From contig JAEXAH010000004.1 of NCBI GenBank assembly GCA_023458315.1, forward strand, positions 1 through 49,931: 49,931 nucleotides of DNA, given 5' to 3'. Below are positions 36,038 through 46,120 of this stretch, in pieces. The notes below the pieces were generated by a model, which saw only the letters and a program-made list of their open reading frames with translations, ran no database searches and had not been told where the DNA came from. Position numbers and translations under genes: made by a program. Position 1 is the stretch's first letter; the number at the start of each line of letters is the position of its first letter. Origin of the DNA: Pseudomonadota bacterium (GTDB taxonomy: Bacteria; Pseudomonadota; Alphaproteobacteria; Rhodospirillales; Magnetospirillaceae).

Positions 36038-36733
36038 ATGTTGACCCGCAAGCAGTATGAACTGCTGATGTTCATCGACCAGCGCCTGCGCGCCACCGGT
36101 ATCTCGCCGTCCTTTGACGAGATGAAGGACGCCCTGGACCTCAAGTCGAAATCGGGTATCCACCGGCTGATCACCGGGCTCGAGGAACGGGGCTTCATCC
36201 GCCGTCTGGCCCATCGCGCCCGCGCGCTGGAAGTGGTCAAGCTGCCGGAAAACATCGACGCCCTGCCCGCGCCCTCGGCCAAGTTCTCGCCGACGGTGAT
36301 CCCCGGCAGCTTCACCATGGCCGGTGCCGCCCCGGTAGCGTCCAACGCCGACGCGGTGTCGCTGCCGCTATACGGCAAGATCGCCGCCGGTACGCCCATC
36401 GAGGCGTTGCGCGACCACGCCGCCTCGGTCGAGGTTCCCGCCGCCATGCTGGGCGCCGGTGCCCATTACGCCCTGACCGTCGAGGGCGATTCCATGGTCG
36501 AGGCCGGTATCCTGGACGGCGACGTGGTGTTGATCCGCAGTTGCGACAGCGCCGAGGCCGGAACCATCGTCGTCGCCCTGGTGGACGAACAGGAAGCCAC
36601 CCTGAAGCGGCTGCGCCGCAAGGGCGCCTCCATCGCCCTGGAACCGGCCAACAAGAATTACGAAACCCGGATTTTCCCGCCGGACCGTGTCAAGGTGCAG
36701 GGCCGTCTGGTCGGCCTGCTGCGTCACTACTGA
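36038..36733 (+). CDS. lexA: SOS repressor LexA
   Basis: 231 residues with a winged-helix DNA-binding domain (MLTRKQYELLMFIDQRL, KSGIHRLITGLEERGFIRRL) and a self-cleaving serine protease domain. The cleavage Ala-Gly is in GKIAAGTPI, the catalytic serine in EGDSMVEAGI, and the lysine in EATLKRL. RecA-stimulated autocleavage releases the SOS genes. The ATG at 36038 follows GGGGGAGA; the frame is open to 35966 across the promoter. Confidence 0.95.
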   Translation: MLTRKQYELLMFIDQRLRATGISPSFDEMKDALDLKSKSGIHRLITGLEERGFIRRLAHRARALEVVKLPENIDALPAPSAKFSPTVIPGSFTMAGAAPVASNADAVSLPLYGKIAAGTPIEALRDHAASVEVPAAMLGAGAHYALTVEGDSMVEAGILDGDVVLIRSCDSAEAGTIVVALVDEQEATLKRLRRKGASIALEPANKNYETRIFPPDRVKVQGRLVGLLRHY

Positions 36734-36759
36734 AACACCCCAGCCCAGGAGGTTCCGCC

Positions 36760-36963
36760 ATGCCCATGAGCGCCCCCCTTCGCTTCGCCTTCTCAGCCGA
36801 TGGCCGTCTTGCCGACGGCCCGGCCGAGATGAGCATCACCTATGTCGGCCGCGTCAACCGCAAGAACGCCGAAGCCGACGCCCGCCGCCGTTTCGAGGAA
36901 TGGTGCCGCCTGCCCAACGCCCTGTCCCGGCGCTGGAGCAAGGATCAGGTGGTGTTGAGTTAA
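36760..36963 (+). CDS. Small conserved-looking protein after lexA
   Basis: 67 residues from an ATG preceded by a perfect AGGAGG (36746-36751), 26 bases after lexA. It is basic and soluble, with a hint of a domain in YVGRVNRKNAEADARRRFEEW, and has no signal peptide or cysteine pair. I do not recognise it. Co-transcription with lexA would make it an SOS-responsive gene. Confidence 0.6.
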   Translation: MPMSAPLRFAFSADGRLADGPAEMSITYVGRVNRKNAEADARRRFEEWCRLPNALSRRWSKDQVVLS

Positions 36964-37225
36964 GAACAAAACGTAAATATCTGTAACAGGATGTGACGAA
37001 AAGGTAATCAGTTCGCAACCGTCGCCACGATTGCGGAAAAGCGCGGATCGCCGCGTGCAGCGGTACGGCGGCTGTCCGTCAATCCGGAGGAAAAAGCCGG
37101 GAAAACCGGCCCTGGCCGGGCATTTCGGCGCCCCCCTTTCGAGGGGACGGCAACGGGCGAAATCCGGCTGGAAGCTTCTCCATATTGCCCGGCGCCTCCG
37201 CGTTTCAGCGACGGAACCTTTCCCG
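36964..37225. other. Intergenic stretch between convergent genes
   Basis: About 260 bases between the convergent 67-residue gene and the REC-PAS kinase. I see no coding potential, no repeat family and no strong terminator stem. Confidence 0.4.
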
Positions 37226-38827
37226 CTATTCCCCGACCGTGCGCTCCGGCGGAAAGGTCAGGGTGATGCGGGTGCCCTGGCCCACTTCGGATTCCAGGCC
37301 CAGGGTGCCGCCGTGCAGTTCCATGAACCCCTTGGCCAGCGGCAGGCCCAGGCCGGTGCCTTCGTGCTTGGGGGTCAGGGTGTTCTCCGCCTGACCAAAG
37401 GGTTGCAGCACCAGCGGAATGTCGTGCGGCGCGATGCCGACGCCGTCATCCTCGACCGCGATGATCACGGCGCCGTCCCGAAGCTCGGCGCTGACCGTCA
37501 CATGGCCACCCTCGGGGGTGAATTTGGTGGCGTTGGACACGATGTTCAGCAACACCTGCTTCAGCAGGCGTTCGTCGGCATGCAGGCGCGGGAAGGTGTC
37601 GGCCATGTGCAACGCCAGGGTCTGATGCTTGGCCCCCGCCACATGCCCGGCCAGCCGCATGGCGGATTGGATGACCTCGGCCACGTCCACCTCCTCCTCG
37701 CGCAGCGTCACCTTGCCGACCTCGATGCGCGACACGTCCAGGATGTCGGTGATCACCCGCAGCAAATGGTGGGCGGATTCGGTGATGTTGCCCAGATAGC
37801 CCGCGAAACGTTCGCTTTCCCGTTCGTCCATCAGGGTTTCCGCCAGTTCTGCGAAACCGATGATGGCGTTCAGCGGCGTGCGCAATTCGTGGCTCATGTT
37901 GGCCAGAAAGATGGTCTTGGCGCGGCTGGCGGCCTCGGCGGCGTCGCGGGCGGCGCGGGCCTGATCCTCGGCCTGGGAACGGCGGCGGATTTCCTGGCGC
38001 AGCCAGCGCGTCCGCTCTTCCACCGCCTTTTGCAATTCCTCGTGGGCGCGGCGCAGGTAATCCTCGGCCTGCTTGCGTTTGGTGATGTCGCGGGCGATGC
38101 CGACCAGCCCCACCACCTGATCCTTGTCGCGGATGGGAACCTTGGTGATGGACAGCCAGGTGACGTTGCCGTCGGAATCCACCACCGATTCGACGCGGTC
38201 CACCATGGCGGCGCCGCGTTCGACCACGTCGCGTTCCTGTTCCTCGATCAGCGCGGCGCATTCCGGCGCCACCAGATCGCCCAGCATGTGGCCGACCACT
38301 TCGTGCGAGCCCTCGACCCCCAGCAGATGGGCCTGGGCCGGATTGACCCGGGTGAAATGCAGGGTGCGATCCTTGAAGAAGATGGCGTCGGGCACGTTGT
38401 CCATCAACGAACGCAACAGATTGCGTTCGTGTTCCAAGGTACGGCCCAGGCGCCAGCGGTCGGCGGCGGTACGCACCACCACCTTCAGTTCCAGCGGGTT
38501 CCACGGCTTGGACAGATAGGCGTGAATCTGCCCCAGGTTGACCGCCTTGACCAAAGCGTCCAGGTCGGAATAGCCGGTGACGAGAACGCGGGTGGCGTCG
38601 GACATCTCGCGCGCGGCGCCCAGGAATTCGGCGCCCGACATGCCGGGCATGCGCTGGTCCGACAGGATCACCGCCATTTCCTGCAATTCCAGGATCTTCA
38701 GGGCGGTATCGCCGTCGCTGGCGGTCCAGACGGCGAATTCGTCTTCCAGCAGGTCGGTGATGGCGGTCAGAATCTGCGGTTCGTCATCGACCACCAGAAC
38801 ATTCAACTTGCCCGGCTTCACGGCCAT
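37226..38827 (-). CDS. REC-PAS hybrid histidine kinase
   Basis: 533 residues: a receiver domain (D57 in ILSDQRMPGMSG), a PAS domain (about 135-250), a short coiled coil, then a HisKA with H313 in NMSHELRTPLN and an HATPase domain (EDDGVGIA, GTGLGLPLAKG). No membrane segment is present, so it is soluble and takes input through its receiver. Last gene of the chemosensory cluster, 25 bases after the REC-REC kinase, on the same strand. Confidence 0.9.
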   Translation of the reverse strand: MAVKPGKLNVLVVDDEPQILTAITDLLEDEFAVWTASDGDTALKILELQEMAVILSDQRMPGMSGAEFLGAAREMSDATRVLVTGYSDLDALVKAVNLGQIHAYLSKPWNPLELKVVVRTAADRWRLGRTLEHERNLLRSLMDNVPDAIFFKDRTLHFTRVNPAQAHLLGVEGSHEVVGHMLGDLVAPECAALIEEQERDVVERGAAMVDRVESVVDSDGNVTWLSITKVPIRDKDQVVGLVGIARDITKRKQAEDYLRRAHEELQKAVEERTRWLRQEIRRRSQAEDQARAARDAAEAASRAKTIFLANMSHELRTPLNAIIGFAELAETLMDERESERFAGYLGNITESAHHLLRVITDILDVSRIEVGKVTLREEEVDVAEVIQSAMRLAGHVAGAKHQTLALHMADTFPRLHADERLLKQVLLNIVSNATKFTPEGGHVTVSAELRDGAVIIAVEDDGVGIAPHDIPLVLQPFGQAENTLTPKHEGTGLGLPLAKGFMELHGGTLGLESEVGQGTRITLTFPPERTVGE

Positions 38828-38852
38828 GGTCTTGTTTCCTCCCTATGCCCGT

Positions 38853-40556
38853 TCAGGGCTTGAGCCCCAACGGGATCACAACCCGCATCTCGGTGCCTTC
38901 GCCCGGCTGGCTGCGCACGTCGATGCGGCCCTGATGGGCCTGGACGATCTTGTAGCTGATGGCCAGCCCCAGGCCGGTCCCCTGCCCCACCGGCTTGGTG
39001 GTGAAGAAGGGATCGAAGATGCGTTCCAGCGTTCCCGCCGGAATGCCGCAACCGCTGTCGCGCACCGAGATCAGGAAATTCCCGTCCTCGACGGCGGTGT
39101 GCACGGTGATGGTGCCCTTGCCGTCGATGGCGTCCACGGCGTTGGCGACGATGTTCATCAGCACCTGATTGAGCTGACCGGCGAAACAGGCCAGATCGTT
39201 GCGCGGACCGTAATCGCGCACCACCTCGATGCGGTCGCTGGTCTTGTGGCGCAGGAACAGCAGCACCGATTCGATGGCCTCGCGCACGTCGATGGTCTTG
39301 AACTCGCCTTCGTCCAGGCGCGAGAAGGTGCGCAGCTTGACCACCAGTTCGCGCACCCGTTCCAGCCCCTGGCCAGTGTCGGCGATGCGGGCGGCGGCCT
39401 TGTCCAGCCGCGCCAGCGTCTCGGGCGCCAGGGCGCCCTCGGCCTCGTCGCGGGCGTCGGCCAGCCAGCCCTGGATGGTGAAGACGTTGGACAGGGCAAA
39501 GGACAGCGGGTTGTTGATCTCGTGCGCGATGCCCGCCACCAACTGGCCCAGCGACGCCATCTTTTCCGATTGGATCAGGTGCACCTGGGTTTCGCGCAGC
39601 TTGGCGTTGGCCTCTTCCAGTTCGGCATTGGCGCGGGCCAGGCCCTCGGCCAAGGCGGCGCGGGCCTCGGCCGCTTCCTTTTCCGCCTTGGCGCGCAGGG
39701 TTTCCATCTCGCGCAGGCGGAATTCCTCGATGATGCGCTGGTTCTGCTCCAGCAGGAACTTGCGGCGCAGCAGGGCGCGCAGGCGGGCGCGCAGCACGCT
39801 CATCTCGGTTGACTTGCCGATGAAATCGTCGGCCCCGGCCTCCAGCGCGCGGGTGACGTTCTCCTTGTTCTCGTAGGCCGACAGCATCAGCACCACCAGC
39901 GGCGCGTCGTTCTCGCTGCGCCGCGCCGCCAGTTCCTGGCACACGGCGATACCGTCCATTTCCGGCATCACCATGTCGACCATGACGCAGTCGTAATCGC
40001 TTTCGCGCAGACGGCTCAGCCCCTCGGGACCGCTGGTGACGAGCACCACCTCGCACCCTTCCTCGCGCAGTTCCTGGGCCAGCGTCTCGCGGTAGGTGGC
40101 GCTGTCGTCGATGATCAGCACGCGGGCGCGGCGGAACAGCGAGCGCGCCACGTCCAGCACCGCCGAATCCTGGCGCGACTTGCGCAGCAGGTTGTGCACG
40201 CGCAGCAGCAGGATGCCCACGTCCTCGGACTTGGCGACGAAATCGTCGGCGCCGGATTCCAGGCCGTGCAACTCGGTGGCCTGGGTTTCGTCGGCGGTCA
40301 GCATCAGGATCGGGATGGACCGGGTGGTCAGGTCCATGTGCACCTGACGGCACAATTCGTCGCCCTGGATGCCCGGCAGGTGATAATCGACGATCATCAG
40401 ATTGGGCAGGGTGCGGTTCAACTGCTCCAGCGCCTCTTCGCCGGTATAGGCGCAGATGGTGCGAAAGCCCTCGCTTTCCAACACGTGTTGCAGCTTCAGC
40501 GCCTGGGTGGCGGAATCCTCGACGATCAGGATCAGGGAATCGGACGGGTCCGCCAT
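38853..40556 (-). CDS. REC-REC histidine kinase, CheS-like
   Basis: 567 residues: two tandem receivers (D57 and D194), a long coiled coil (about 262-328), HisKA with H346 in AGIAHEINNPLS, and HATPase (SGCGIPAGTL, GTGLGLAISYK). It is soluble. The ATG overlaps the cheB stop by one base (TGATG), so it belongs to the same operon. The architecture resembles CheS-type kinases reported to be phosphorylated by the CheA of non-flagellar Che systems such as Che3 of Rhodospirillum centenum; that parallel is from memory and inferred, not demonstrated here. Confidence 0.88.
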   Translation of the reverse strand: MADPSDSLILIVEDSATQALKLQHVLESEGFRTICAYTGEEALEQLNRTLPNLMIVDYHLPGIQGDELCRQVHMDLTTRSIPILMLTADETQATELHGLESGADDFVAKSEDVGILLLRVHNLLRKSRQDSAVLDVARSLFRRARVLIIDDSATYRETLAQELREEGCEVVLVTSGPEGLSRLRESDYDCVMVDMVMPEMDGIAVCQELAARRSENDAPLVVLMLSAYENKENVTRALEAGADDFIGKSTEMSVLRARLRALLRRKFLLEQNQRIIEEFRLREMETLRAKAEKEAAEARAALAEGLARANAELEEANAKLRETQVHLIQSEKMASLGQLVAGIAHEINNPLSFALSNVFTIQGWLADARDEAEGALAPETLARLDKAAARIADTGQGLERVRELVVKLRTFSRLDEGEFKTIDVREAIESVLLFLRHKTSDRIEVVRDYGPRNDLACFAGQLNQVLMNIVANAVDAIDGKGTITVHTAVEDGNFLISVRDSGCGIPAGTLERIFDPFFTTKPVGQGTGLGLAISYKIVQAHQGRIDVRSQPGEGTEMRVVIPLGLKP

Positions 40557-41605
40557 CACTTGCCCTCCGCCAGTTGCCGCAGGCGCGGGGCGATGCCGGG
40601 CAACGGCAGCATCTCGCGCACCGCCCCCAGCTTGGCCGCCGCCGCCGGCATGCCGAACACCACGCAGGTGCTTTCATCCTCGGCGATGGTGTGGCCGCCC
40701 GCCTTGTGCAATTCGGCCAGACCGTCGGCGCCGTCGCTGCCCATGCCGGTCAGCACCACGCCGATGGAGCGGCGCCCCATGTCGCGGGCCATGGACGACA
40801 GCAGCACCGAGCCGGACGGCTTCTGGCTGCACAAGGGCGGCGTGTCCAGCAGCACCAGCGAGCCGTCCTTCAGCGCCAGATGGCGATCGGCGGGCGGCAC
40901 CAGCACGGTGCCGGGCTCGGGTGTCTCGCCCTCCTGCGCGATGCGCACCTTGAACGGCGTCACCCCGGCCAGCCACGACACGAAGCCATCCAGGAAACTG
41001 GCGGTGATATGCTGCACCAGCAGCACCGGCAGCGGAAAGTCGCCGCCCAGCCCGCCCAGCAACTGCACCAGCGCCTGCGGCCCGCCGGTCGAGGAAACGA
41101 TGCCGACCAGCCCGTACCCCTGTCCCGGGCGGCGCGGCGCCACCGCCGGTCCGGCGGTGCCGAAGCGCAGACCTCGGTCGATGCCCTGGCGCACCACCTT
41201 GACCTGACTCATGATCGCCAATTGGGTGCACAGGTGGCGGGCCATGGATTCGAAGGCGGCGTTGGTGACGCCCACCGGCTTTTCCACCACCGCCAGCGCC
41301 CCGGCGCGCAGGGCGTTCATGGCGATGTTCAGTTCGTCGTCGTCCACGTTGGCCGCCACCACCACGATGGGGGTCGGCCGCTTGGCCATGACCTGCAAGG
41401 TGGCGTCCAGGCCGTTCATGCCCGGCAGGCGGATGTCCAGCGAGATGACGTCGGGCTGCACCACGTCCAGCAGCGCCAGCCCTTCCTCGGCGCTTTCCAC
41501 CGCCGCGACCACGTCGAAACGGTCGTCGCTGCCGATGATGTGCTTGAGCAGTTCGCGCACCACCAGCGAGTCTTCGACGATGAGGACCCGGATCTTCTTG
41601 CTCAT
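40556..41605 (-). CDS. cheB: Chemoreceptor methylesterase CheB
   Basis: 349 residues: receiver with D57 (ISLDIRLPGMNG) and the methylesterase domain with catalytic S171/S172 (VSSTGGPQAL), H199 and D291 (GMGSDGADG). It removes methyl groups from chemoreceptors and so sets adaptation. It overlaps cheA by four bases and the downstream kinase by one. Given neighbours it probably acts on the local receptor. Confidence 0.93.
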   Translation of the reverse strand: MSKKIRVLIVEDSLVVRELLKHIIGSDDRFDVVAAVESAEEGLALLDVVQPDVISLDIRLPGMNGLDATLQVMAKRPTPIVVVAANVDDDELNIAMNALRAGALAVVEKPVGVTNAAFESMARHLCTQLAIMSQVKVVRQGIDRGLRFGTAGPAVAPRRPGQGYGLVGIVSSTGGPQALVQLLGGLGGDFPLPVLLVQHITASFLDGFVSWLAGVTPFKVRIAQEGETPEPGTVLVPPADRHLALKDGSLVLLDTPPLCSQKPSGSVLLSSMARDMGRRSIGVVLTGMGSDGADGLAELHKAGGHTIAEDESTCVVFGMPAAAAKLGAVREMLPLPGIAPRLRQLAEGK

Positions 41606-43881
41606 AGAATCTGCCCGATGGTTTCCAGGAGTTCCTTTTGGTCGAACTTGCGTTTGACCACATAGGCGTCGGCGCCCAGCGCCAGACCGCGTTCGCGGTC
41701 CTCGCGCGCTTCCAGCGACGTGACCAGGATGACCGGCACCGCCTTCAGCGCCTGATCGTTCTTGATGGCCTGCAACAGACCGAAACCGTCCAGGCGCGGC
41801 ATCTGGATGTCGGAAATGACCAGATCCACGTGCTCGGCCCGCAATTTGGACAACGCCTCGATACCGTCCACCGCCAGCCGCACCACATAACCGTGGGCTT
41901 CCAGGATGGATTTCTCCAGCGTGCGGGTGGTCAGCGAATCGTCCACCACCAGGATCACCGGCACCCGGCGTTCGGCCGGTTTCTCGACGGTGGTCAGCAC
42001 GCGGATCGAGCCGGACTTGCGGAAGGTTTCGACGATCTCGAACGGATTCAGCACCAGCGCCACGCCGCCATCCTCCAGCAGCATGCCGCCCGCCACCATG
42101 GTGCCCATGGCGGCCGGAACCCCGATATCCTTGACCAGCGCCTCGCGGATGGACAGGAATTCGTCCACCGCCACGCCCACCCGGCGGTCGCCGTTCTTCA
42201 GCACCAGCAGCGGCACCACGTTGCGGCTGACCTTGACCGCCGTCTCGCCCAGGGCCAGCAGATGGGCCAGCGACAGCAGCGGCACCTGCTGGTCGCCCAG
42301 ATAAACCACCGACTTGCCCTCGACCGTGCGCACCGCCTCGGCCGGAACGCGGTGCAGGCGGTCGATGCCCTCGGTCGGCACCGCGTAGGTGTGGCCGTGA
42401 CAGCCCACCAGGAACAGGCGCTGGGTGGACACCGACAGCGGCACCGACAGGCGGAAGCGGGTGCCGAAGGGATCGCGCGGCAGCACCTCGACCGTGCCGT
42501 TCATCATGGTGGCGGCCTCGCGCACCACCGACAGGCCCATGCCGCGCCCCGAAAGGTCGTCCACCGCGCGGTTGGTGGAAAAGCCGGGATCGAAGATCAG
42601 ATCGACCAGGGTCTGGCGCGACAGTTCGGCCGCTTCCTCGGGGGTGAACAGGCCCAGTTCCACCGCCTTGGCGCGGATGCCGTCATAGTTCAGGCCGCGC
42701 CCGTCATCCTCGACCGACATCACCAGCCGCCCGTCGCTGACCGCGAAGCCCAGCGCCACCAGGGCCGAGGCGGGCTTGCCCGCCGCCAGCCGCTCGGCCG
42801 GGGCCTCGACGCCGTGCGCCAGGGCGTTGCGCAGCAGGTGCATGACGGGGTCCTTCAGCCCCTGCAACACCATGCGGTCGGCCTCGACTTCCAGGCCGCC
42901 GACCTGGACTTCCACCTGCTTGCCGGATTCGCGGGCGATGTCGCGCACCATCTTGCGGAACCCGGCGAACACGCTTTCGGCCGGGACCATGCGGGCGTCG
43001 CGCACTTCCTGTTGCAGATCGGTGGCCAATTGCCGCAGCGTCCAGCCGGTCCGCTGTTGCAGGCGGCGCGACAGCCGCGCCTGCCGCGACACCGCGCGCA
43101 ATTGCTGGTCCAGCGCCTCGCCGTGGCGTTCCACGGCGGCGGCGCGGTCGCCGTCGCCCAGATCGCGCAGGGCGGTGGCCGCCAGCTTGCGCAGACGGCG
43201 CCATTGCTTGTCCATCTCGCTCAGGCGGCGGTCGATGTCCAACAGGCCGTCGGTGACGTTGCGCTGGTTCATGGTTTCGGTCATCAGCTCGTTCGAGCTG
43301 CGCAGCAGGCGGTCCAGATGCTCGGCGCGCACCCGCACCGTCTCTTCGGCCTGGACCGGGCTTTTGGGCGGCTCGGGCAGGCAGGGCGGCTCGGGCGCCG
43401 GAATGGCGGCCAGCAATTCCGCCGGGATCTCGATCGCCACCGGAACCGGAGCCGGAGCCGATACCGGCGCCACCATGGGCGGCGGCGGGCGCTCGCCCTC
43501 CAGCCAGCTTTCCAGCAACGCCACGGTTTCGGCGGTATCGGGCGGGGTTTGGCCGCCGACGAAGGCCGTCACCCAATCCTCGACCACGTCCAGGACATGG
43601 GCGATGACGACGGACAATTCCTTGTCCAGCCGCGTCTGGCCGCCGCGCACCCGGGCGAACAGGGTTTCCAGACGGTGGGCCAGTTGCTCCACCGGTTGCA
43701 GATCGACGGCGCGGGCCGCGCCCTTCAGCGAGTGGGCGCGGCGAAAAGTCTCATCCAACTGGGCGATGCCGCTGCCTTCCGTCCGCCGTACCAGGTCGTC
43801 GACCAGTTTGCGGATGGCTTCCAGGTGTTCCCGATACTCCACCTGGAAGGCGGCCAGCAGCCTTTCGCGGATGCCGATCAA
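41602..43881 (-). CDS. cheA: CheA-type hybrid kinase with C-terminal receiver
   Basis: 759 residues: Hpt with H50 (RRAHSLKGAARAV), proline-rich linker, dimerisation helices, the HATPase kinase core (LLRNALAHG, DDGRGLN, GRGMGLSVV), a CheW-like coupling domain, and a C-terminal receiver (DDSLTTR, LVISDIQMPRLDG). The fused receiver is typical of Wsp/Che3-type alternative-function systems, not of the flagellar CheA. Four-base overlaps on both sides couple it to mcp and cheB. No separate cheY is visible in the cluster. Confidence 0.93.
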   Translation of the reverse strand: MIGIRERLLAAFQVEYREHLEAIRKLVDDLVRRTEGSGIAQLDETFRRAHSLKGAARAVDLQPVEQLAHRLETLFARVRGGQTRLDKELSVVIAHVLDVVEDWVTAFVGGQTPPDTAETVALLESWLEGERPPPPMVAPVSAPAPVPVAIEIPAELLAAIPAPEPPCLPEPPKSPVQAEETVRVRAEHLDRLLRSSNELMTETMNQRNVTDGLLDIDRRLSEMDKQWRRLRKLAATALRDLGDGDRAAAVERHGEALDQQLRAVSRQARLSRRLQQRTGWTLRQLATDLQQEVRDARMVPAESVFAGFRKMVRDIARESGKQVEVQVGGLEVEADRMVLQGLKDPVMHLLRNALAHGVEAPAERLAAGKPASALVALGFAVSDGRLVMSVEDDGRGLNYDGIRAKAVELGLFTPEEAAELSRQTLVDLIFDPGFSTNRAVDDLSGRGMGLSVVREAATMMNGTVEVLPRDPFGTRFRLSVPLSVSTQRLFLVGCHGHTYAVPTEGIDRLHRVPAEAVRTVEGKSVVYLGDQQVPLLSLAHLLALGETAVKVSRNVVPLLVLKNGDRRVGVAVDEFLSIREALVKDIGVPAAMGTMVAGGMLLEDGGVALVLNPFEIVETFRKSGSIRVLTTVEKPAERRVPVILVVDDSLTTRTLEKSILEAHGYVVRLAVDGIEALSKLRAEHVDLVISDIQMPRLDGFGLLQAIKNDQALKAVPVILVTSLEAREDRERGLALGADAYVVKRKFDQKELLETIGQIL

Positions 43882-45497
43882 AGTTTGTATTTCTCCAGCG
43901 TCTTGGCCAATTGCTCGCCCAGCCGGGTCAGTTCCACCGCCGCCTTCTCCAACTGGCCGGTGGTGGCGGCGGTCTGCTGGCTGGCCTGCCGGATTTCATG
44001 CAACGCCTGCGTCACCTGTTCCAGACCGATCTGCTGCTGGTTGGTGGCGCCGACGATTTGCTGGAACGCCTGAACGCTTTCCTGGATGTTGTTGGCCATC
44101 TGGCGGATGACCTGTTCCGAGACGTTGGTGCGCTCGCGCCCCGATTCCACGCGCTTCAGCGCCTCCTCGGTCAGCATGACCGAGGTGTTGATGCCCTTTT
44201 GCGTCTGTTCCAGGATGCCGCGCACCTGGGCGGTGGCTTCCTTGGACTGGTCGGCCAGGTTCTTGATCTCATTGGCGACCACCGAGAAGCGGCGGCCGGA
44301 TTCGCGGGCGTCGGCGGCTTCGATGGCGGCGTTCAGCGCCACCAGATTGGATTGTTCGGCGATGTCGTTGACGGTGGCGATGACCTCGCCCACCGCCTGG
44401 GTGCGTTCCGACAGGGCGATGATGTTCTCGGCGACGCTTTCCGCCTGTTCGCGGATGGCCTCCATGCCGACGCTGGCCTCGTGCACCGCTTGCAGGCCGG
44501 CATGGCCGGACTGGGCGACGGCGTCGGCGGTGCCCGCCACCTGGCGCGAGCGTTCCGCCACCTGCTTGGACGACAGGTTGATCTGTTCGACGGTGGTGGT
44601 GATTTCCTGCACCGCCGCCGCCTGCTGCTTGGTGCCCGCCGCCTGTTCCTGGGTCGAGGTCAGGATCTGCGCCGCCGCCAGGGTCAGGTTCTCGCACACC
44701 GAACGCGATTGCAGCGCGATCTCGCGCAAGCTGGTCAGCATTTCGTTGAAGGATTGCTGAAGCACGCCCAATTCGTCGGCCGACGTCACCTTCAGCAGGT
44801 TCTGGCGCAGGTTGCCGCGGGCGATTTCGCGCGCCGCGTCGGCACAGGCGGCCAGCGGGTCGGCAATCTGGCGGCTGATCAGCAACGAGATGGTCATGCC
44901 CGCCAGGGCGGCGGCGACCCCGCCCAGCACCTGCCAGAAGATGGCCTGATTGAGCCGGGTTTCGCGGTCGCGGGCGTACAGCCGCATCAGATGGTCGGCC
45001 GATTGTTGCAGCGCCAGCAGCGCGGCCTGGGTGTCGCGCAGCTTTTCCGCCCGGCGGCCGTCATTGGCGGCCAGGGCGAGATAGCGCGTGGCCTCGACCT
45101 CGACGGCGCGGATCAGGGTCAATTGCTCGGACAGCTTGGCGCGGATCTCGCCGTCGCGGGTGGCGGGCATCTCGCCTTGCAGGCCGGTGGTTTCCGCCCC
45201 CGGCACCGGGCCGCCATCCAACAGCACCGTCGCCGAATCCTTGAGCAGCCGCAGGGTGGCCTCGTGCTCGCTGGGCTGGGCCATGCCCGCCAGCAGCACG
45301 TCCTTCATGTAGCGCTGGGTCAGGGTGCGCTGGCGCGCCGCCAGCCCGCCCACCGTCCCCAGATCCTTCTGGGCGTTCAGGACGGCGGCGTTGAACACGA
45401 TCAACCCGCCCAGGACCATGGTGAACAGCACGGCGACGATGATCAGCTTCCGGCGCAGTGTGATCTTCTTCCACACGGAAAACTCGGCGGTCTGCAT
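43878..45497 (-). CDS. Methyl-accepting chemoreceptor of the cluster
   Basis: 539 residues: membrane helix at about 17-41, a small periplasmic region with a PilJ-like GGLAARQRTLTQRYM segment, a second helix near 195-217, HAMP, and a cytoplasmic signalling helix pair with the tip EQSNLVALNAAIEAADARESG. It is the receptor for CheA and CheW here. The ATG at 45497 has an AAGGA ten bases upstream; an ATG nine bases earlier sits too close to it. Its stop overlaps the cheA start. A 14-base gap follows cheW. Confidence 0.9.
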   Translation of the reverse strand: MQTAEFSVWKKITLRRKLIIVAVLFTMVLGGLIVFNAAVLNAQKDLGTVGGLAARQRTLTQRYMKDVLLAGMAQPSEHEATLRLLKDSATVLLDGGPVPGAETTGLQGEMPATRDGEIRAKLSEQLTLIRAVEVEATRYLALAANDGRRAEKLRDTQAALLALQQSADHLMRLYARDRETRLNQAIFWQVLGGVAAALAGMTISLLISRQIADPLAACADAAREIARGNLRQNLLKVTSADELGVLQQSFNEMLTSLREIALQSRSVCENLTLAAAQILTSTQEQAAGTKQQAAAVQEITTTVEQINLSSKQVAERSRQVAGTADAVAQSGHAGLQAVHEASVGMEAIREQAESVAENIIALSERTQAVGEVIATVNDIAEQSNLVALNAAIEAADARESGRRFSVVANEIKNLADQSKEATAQVRGILEQTQKGINTSVMLTEEALKRVESGRERTNVSEQVIRQMANNIQESVQAFQQIVGATNQQQIGLEQVTQALHEIRQASQQTAATTGQLEKAAVELTRLGEQLAKTLEKYKL

Positions 45498-45511
45498 GCT
45501 GGTCATTTCCT

Positions 45512-46120
45512 TCAGGTGGCTCGGCGATACTCGGCGCGGCGGTCCTGGAGCACGTCGAGCGCCAGGATTTGCCGCGAATCGAGCAGGATGAGGGTTTCCG
45601 GGGTGATTCCGGCGACAAAACGTTGCGGCAGGCCGTTGGCCGCCTCGTGCGGGATGGTCAGGGTGTCGGGATCGATGAAGCGGATGCGGCTGAGCCCGTC
45701 CACCCGCAGGCCGACCGCGCGGCCGGGACGGCGCAGGAACACCACGTAACCACGCGCCGCCGCCTCGGGCTCGGGCAGGGTCAGCATGGCATGCAGGTTC
45801 AGCACCGGATGGATTTCGCCGCGCACGTTGGTGACGCCCAGCAGGTGCTGGGCCAGACCGGGCACCGGGGTCCATTGCGCCAGCGGCATGACCTCGGCCA
45901 TGTCGGCCAGCGGCAGGGCGTAATCCTCGGCGCCGATGGCGAAACACAGCACCGGCAGACCCTGGGGCTTTTCCTCGGCGCCGCCGCGCGCCGCCGCCAG
46001 ACGGCGGGCCCGCAATTTCAGCACCTGTTCGACGAAAACCGGATCGTCGGCGGTGAAACCCGCCGCCAGCCGCCGGTGCAGCCGCTCCACCAATCCCGCG
46101 TTGTCCGCCGCCCCGCTCAT
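45512..46120 (-). CDS. cheW: CheW-type coupling protein (second in cluster)
   Basis: 202 residues. The CheW fold lies after an N-terminal extension of about 50 residues, with VLCFAIGAEDYALPLADM, GVTNVRGEIHPVLNL, and VDGLSRIRFID. It links receptor and CheA. It overlaps cheR by four bases and is followed by mcp. The extended N-terminus distinguishes it from the other CheW in the cluster. Confidence 0.9.
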   Translation of the reverse strand: MSGAADNAGLVERLHRRLAAGFTADDPVFVEQVLKLRARRLAAARGGAEEKPQGLPVLCFAIGAEDYALPLADMAEVMPLAQWTPVPGLAQHLLGVTNVRGEIHPVLNLHAMLTLPEPEAAARGYVVFLRRPGRAVGLRVDGLSRIRFIDPDTLTIPHEAANGLPQRFVAGITPETLILLDSRQILALDVLQDRRAEYRRAT

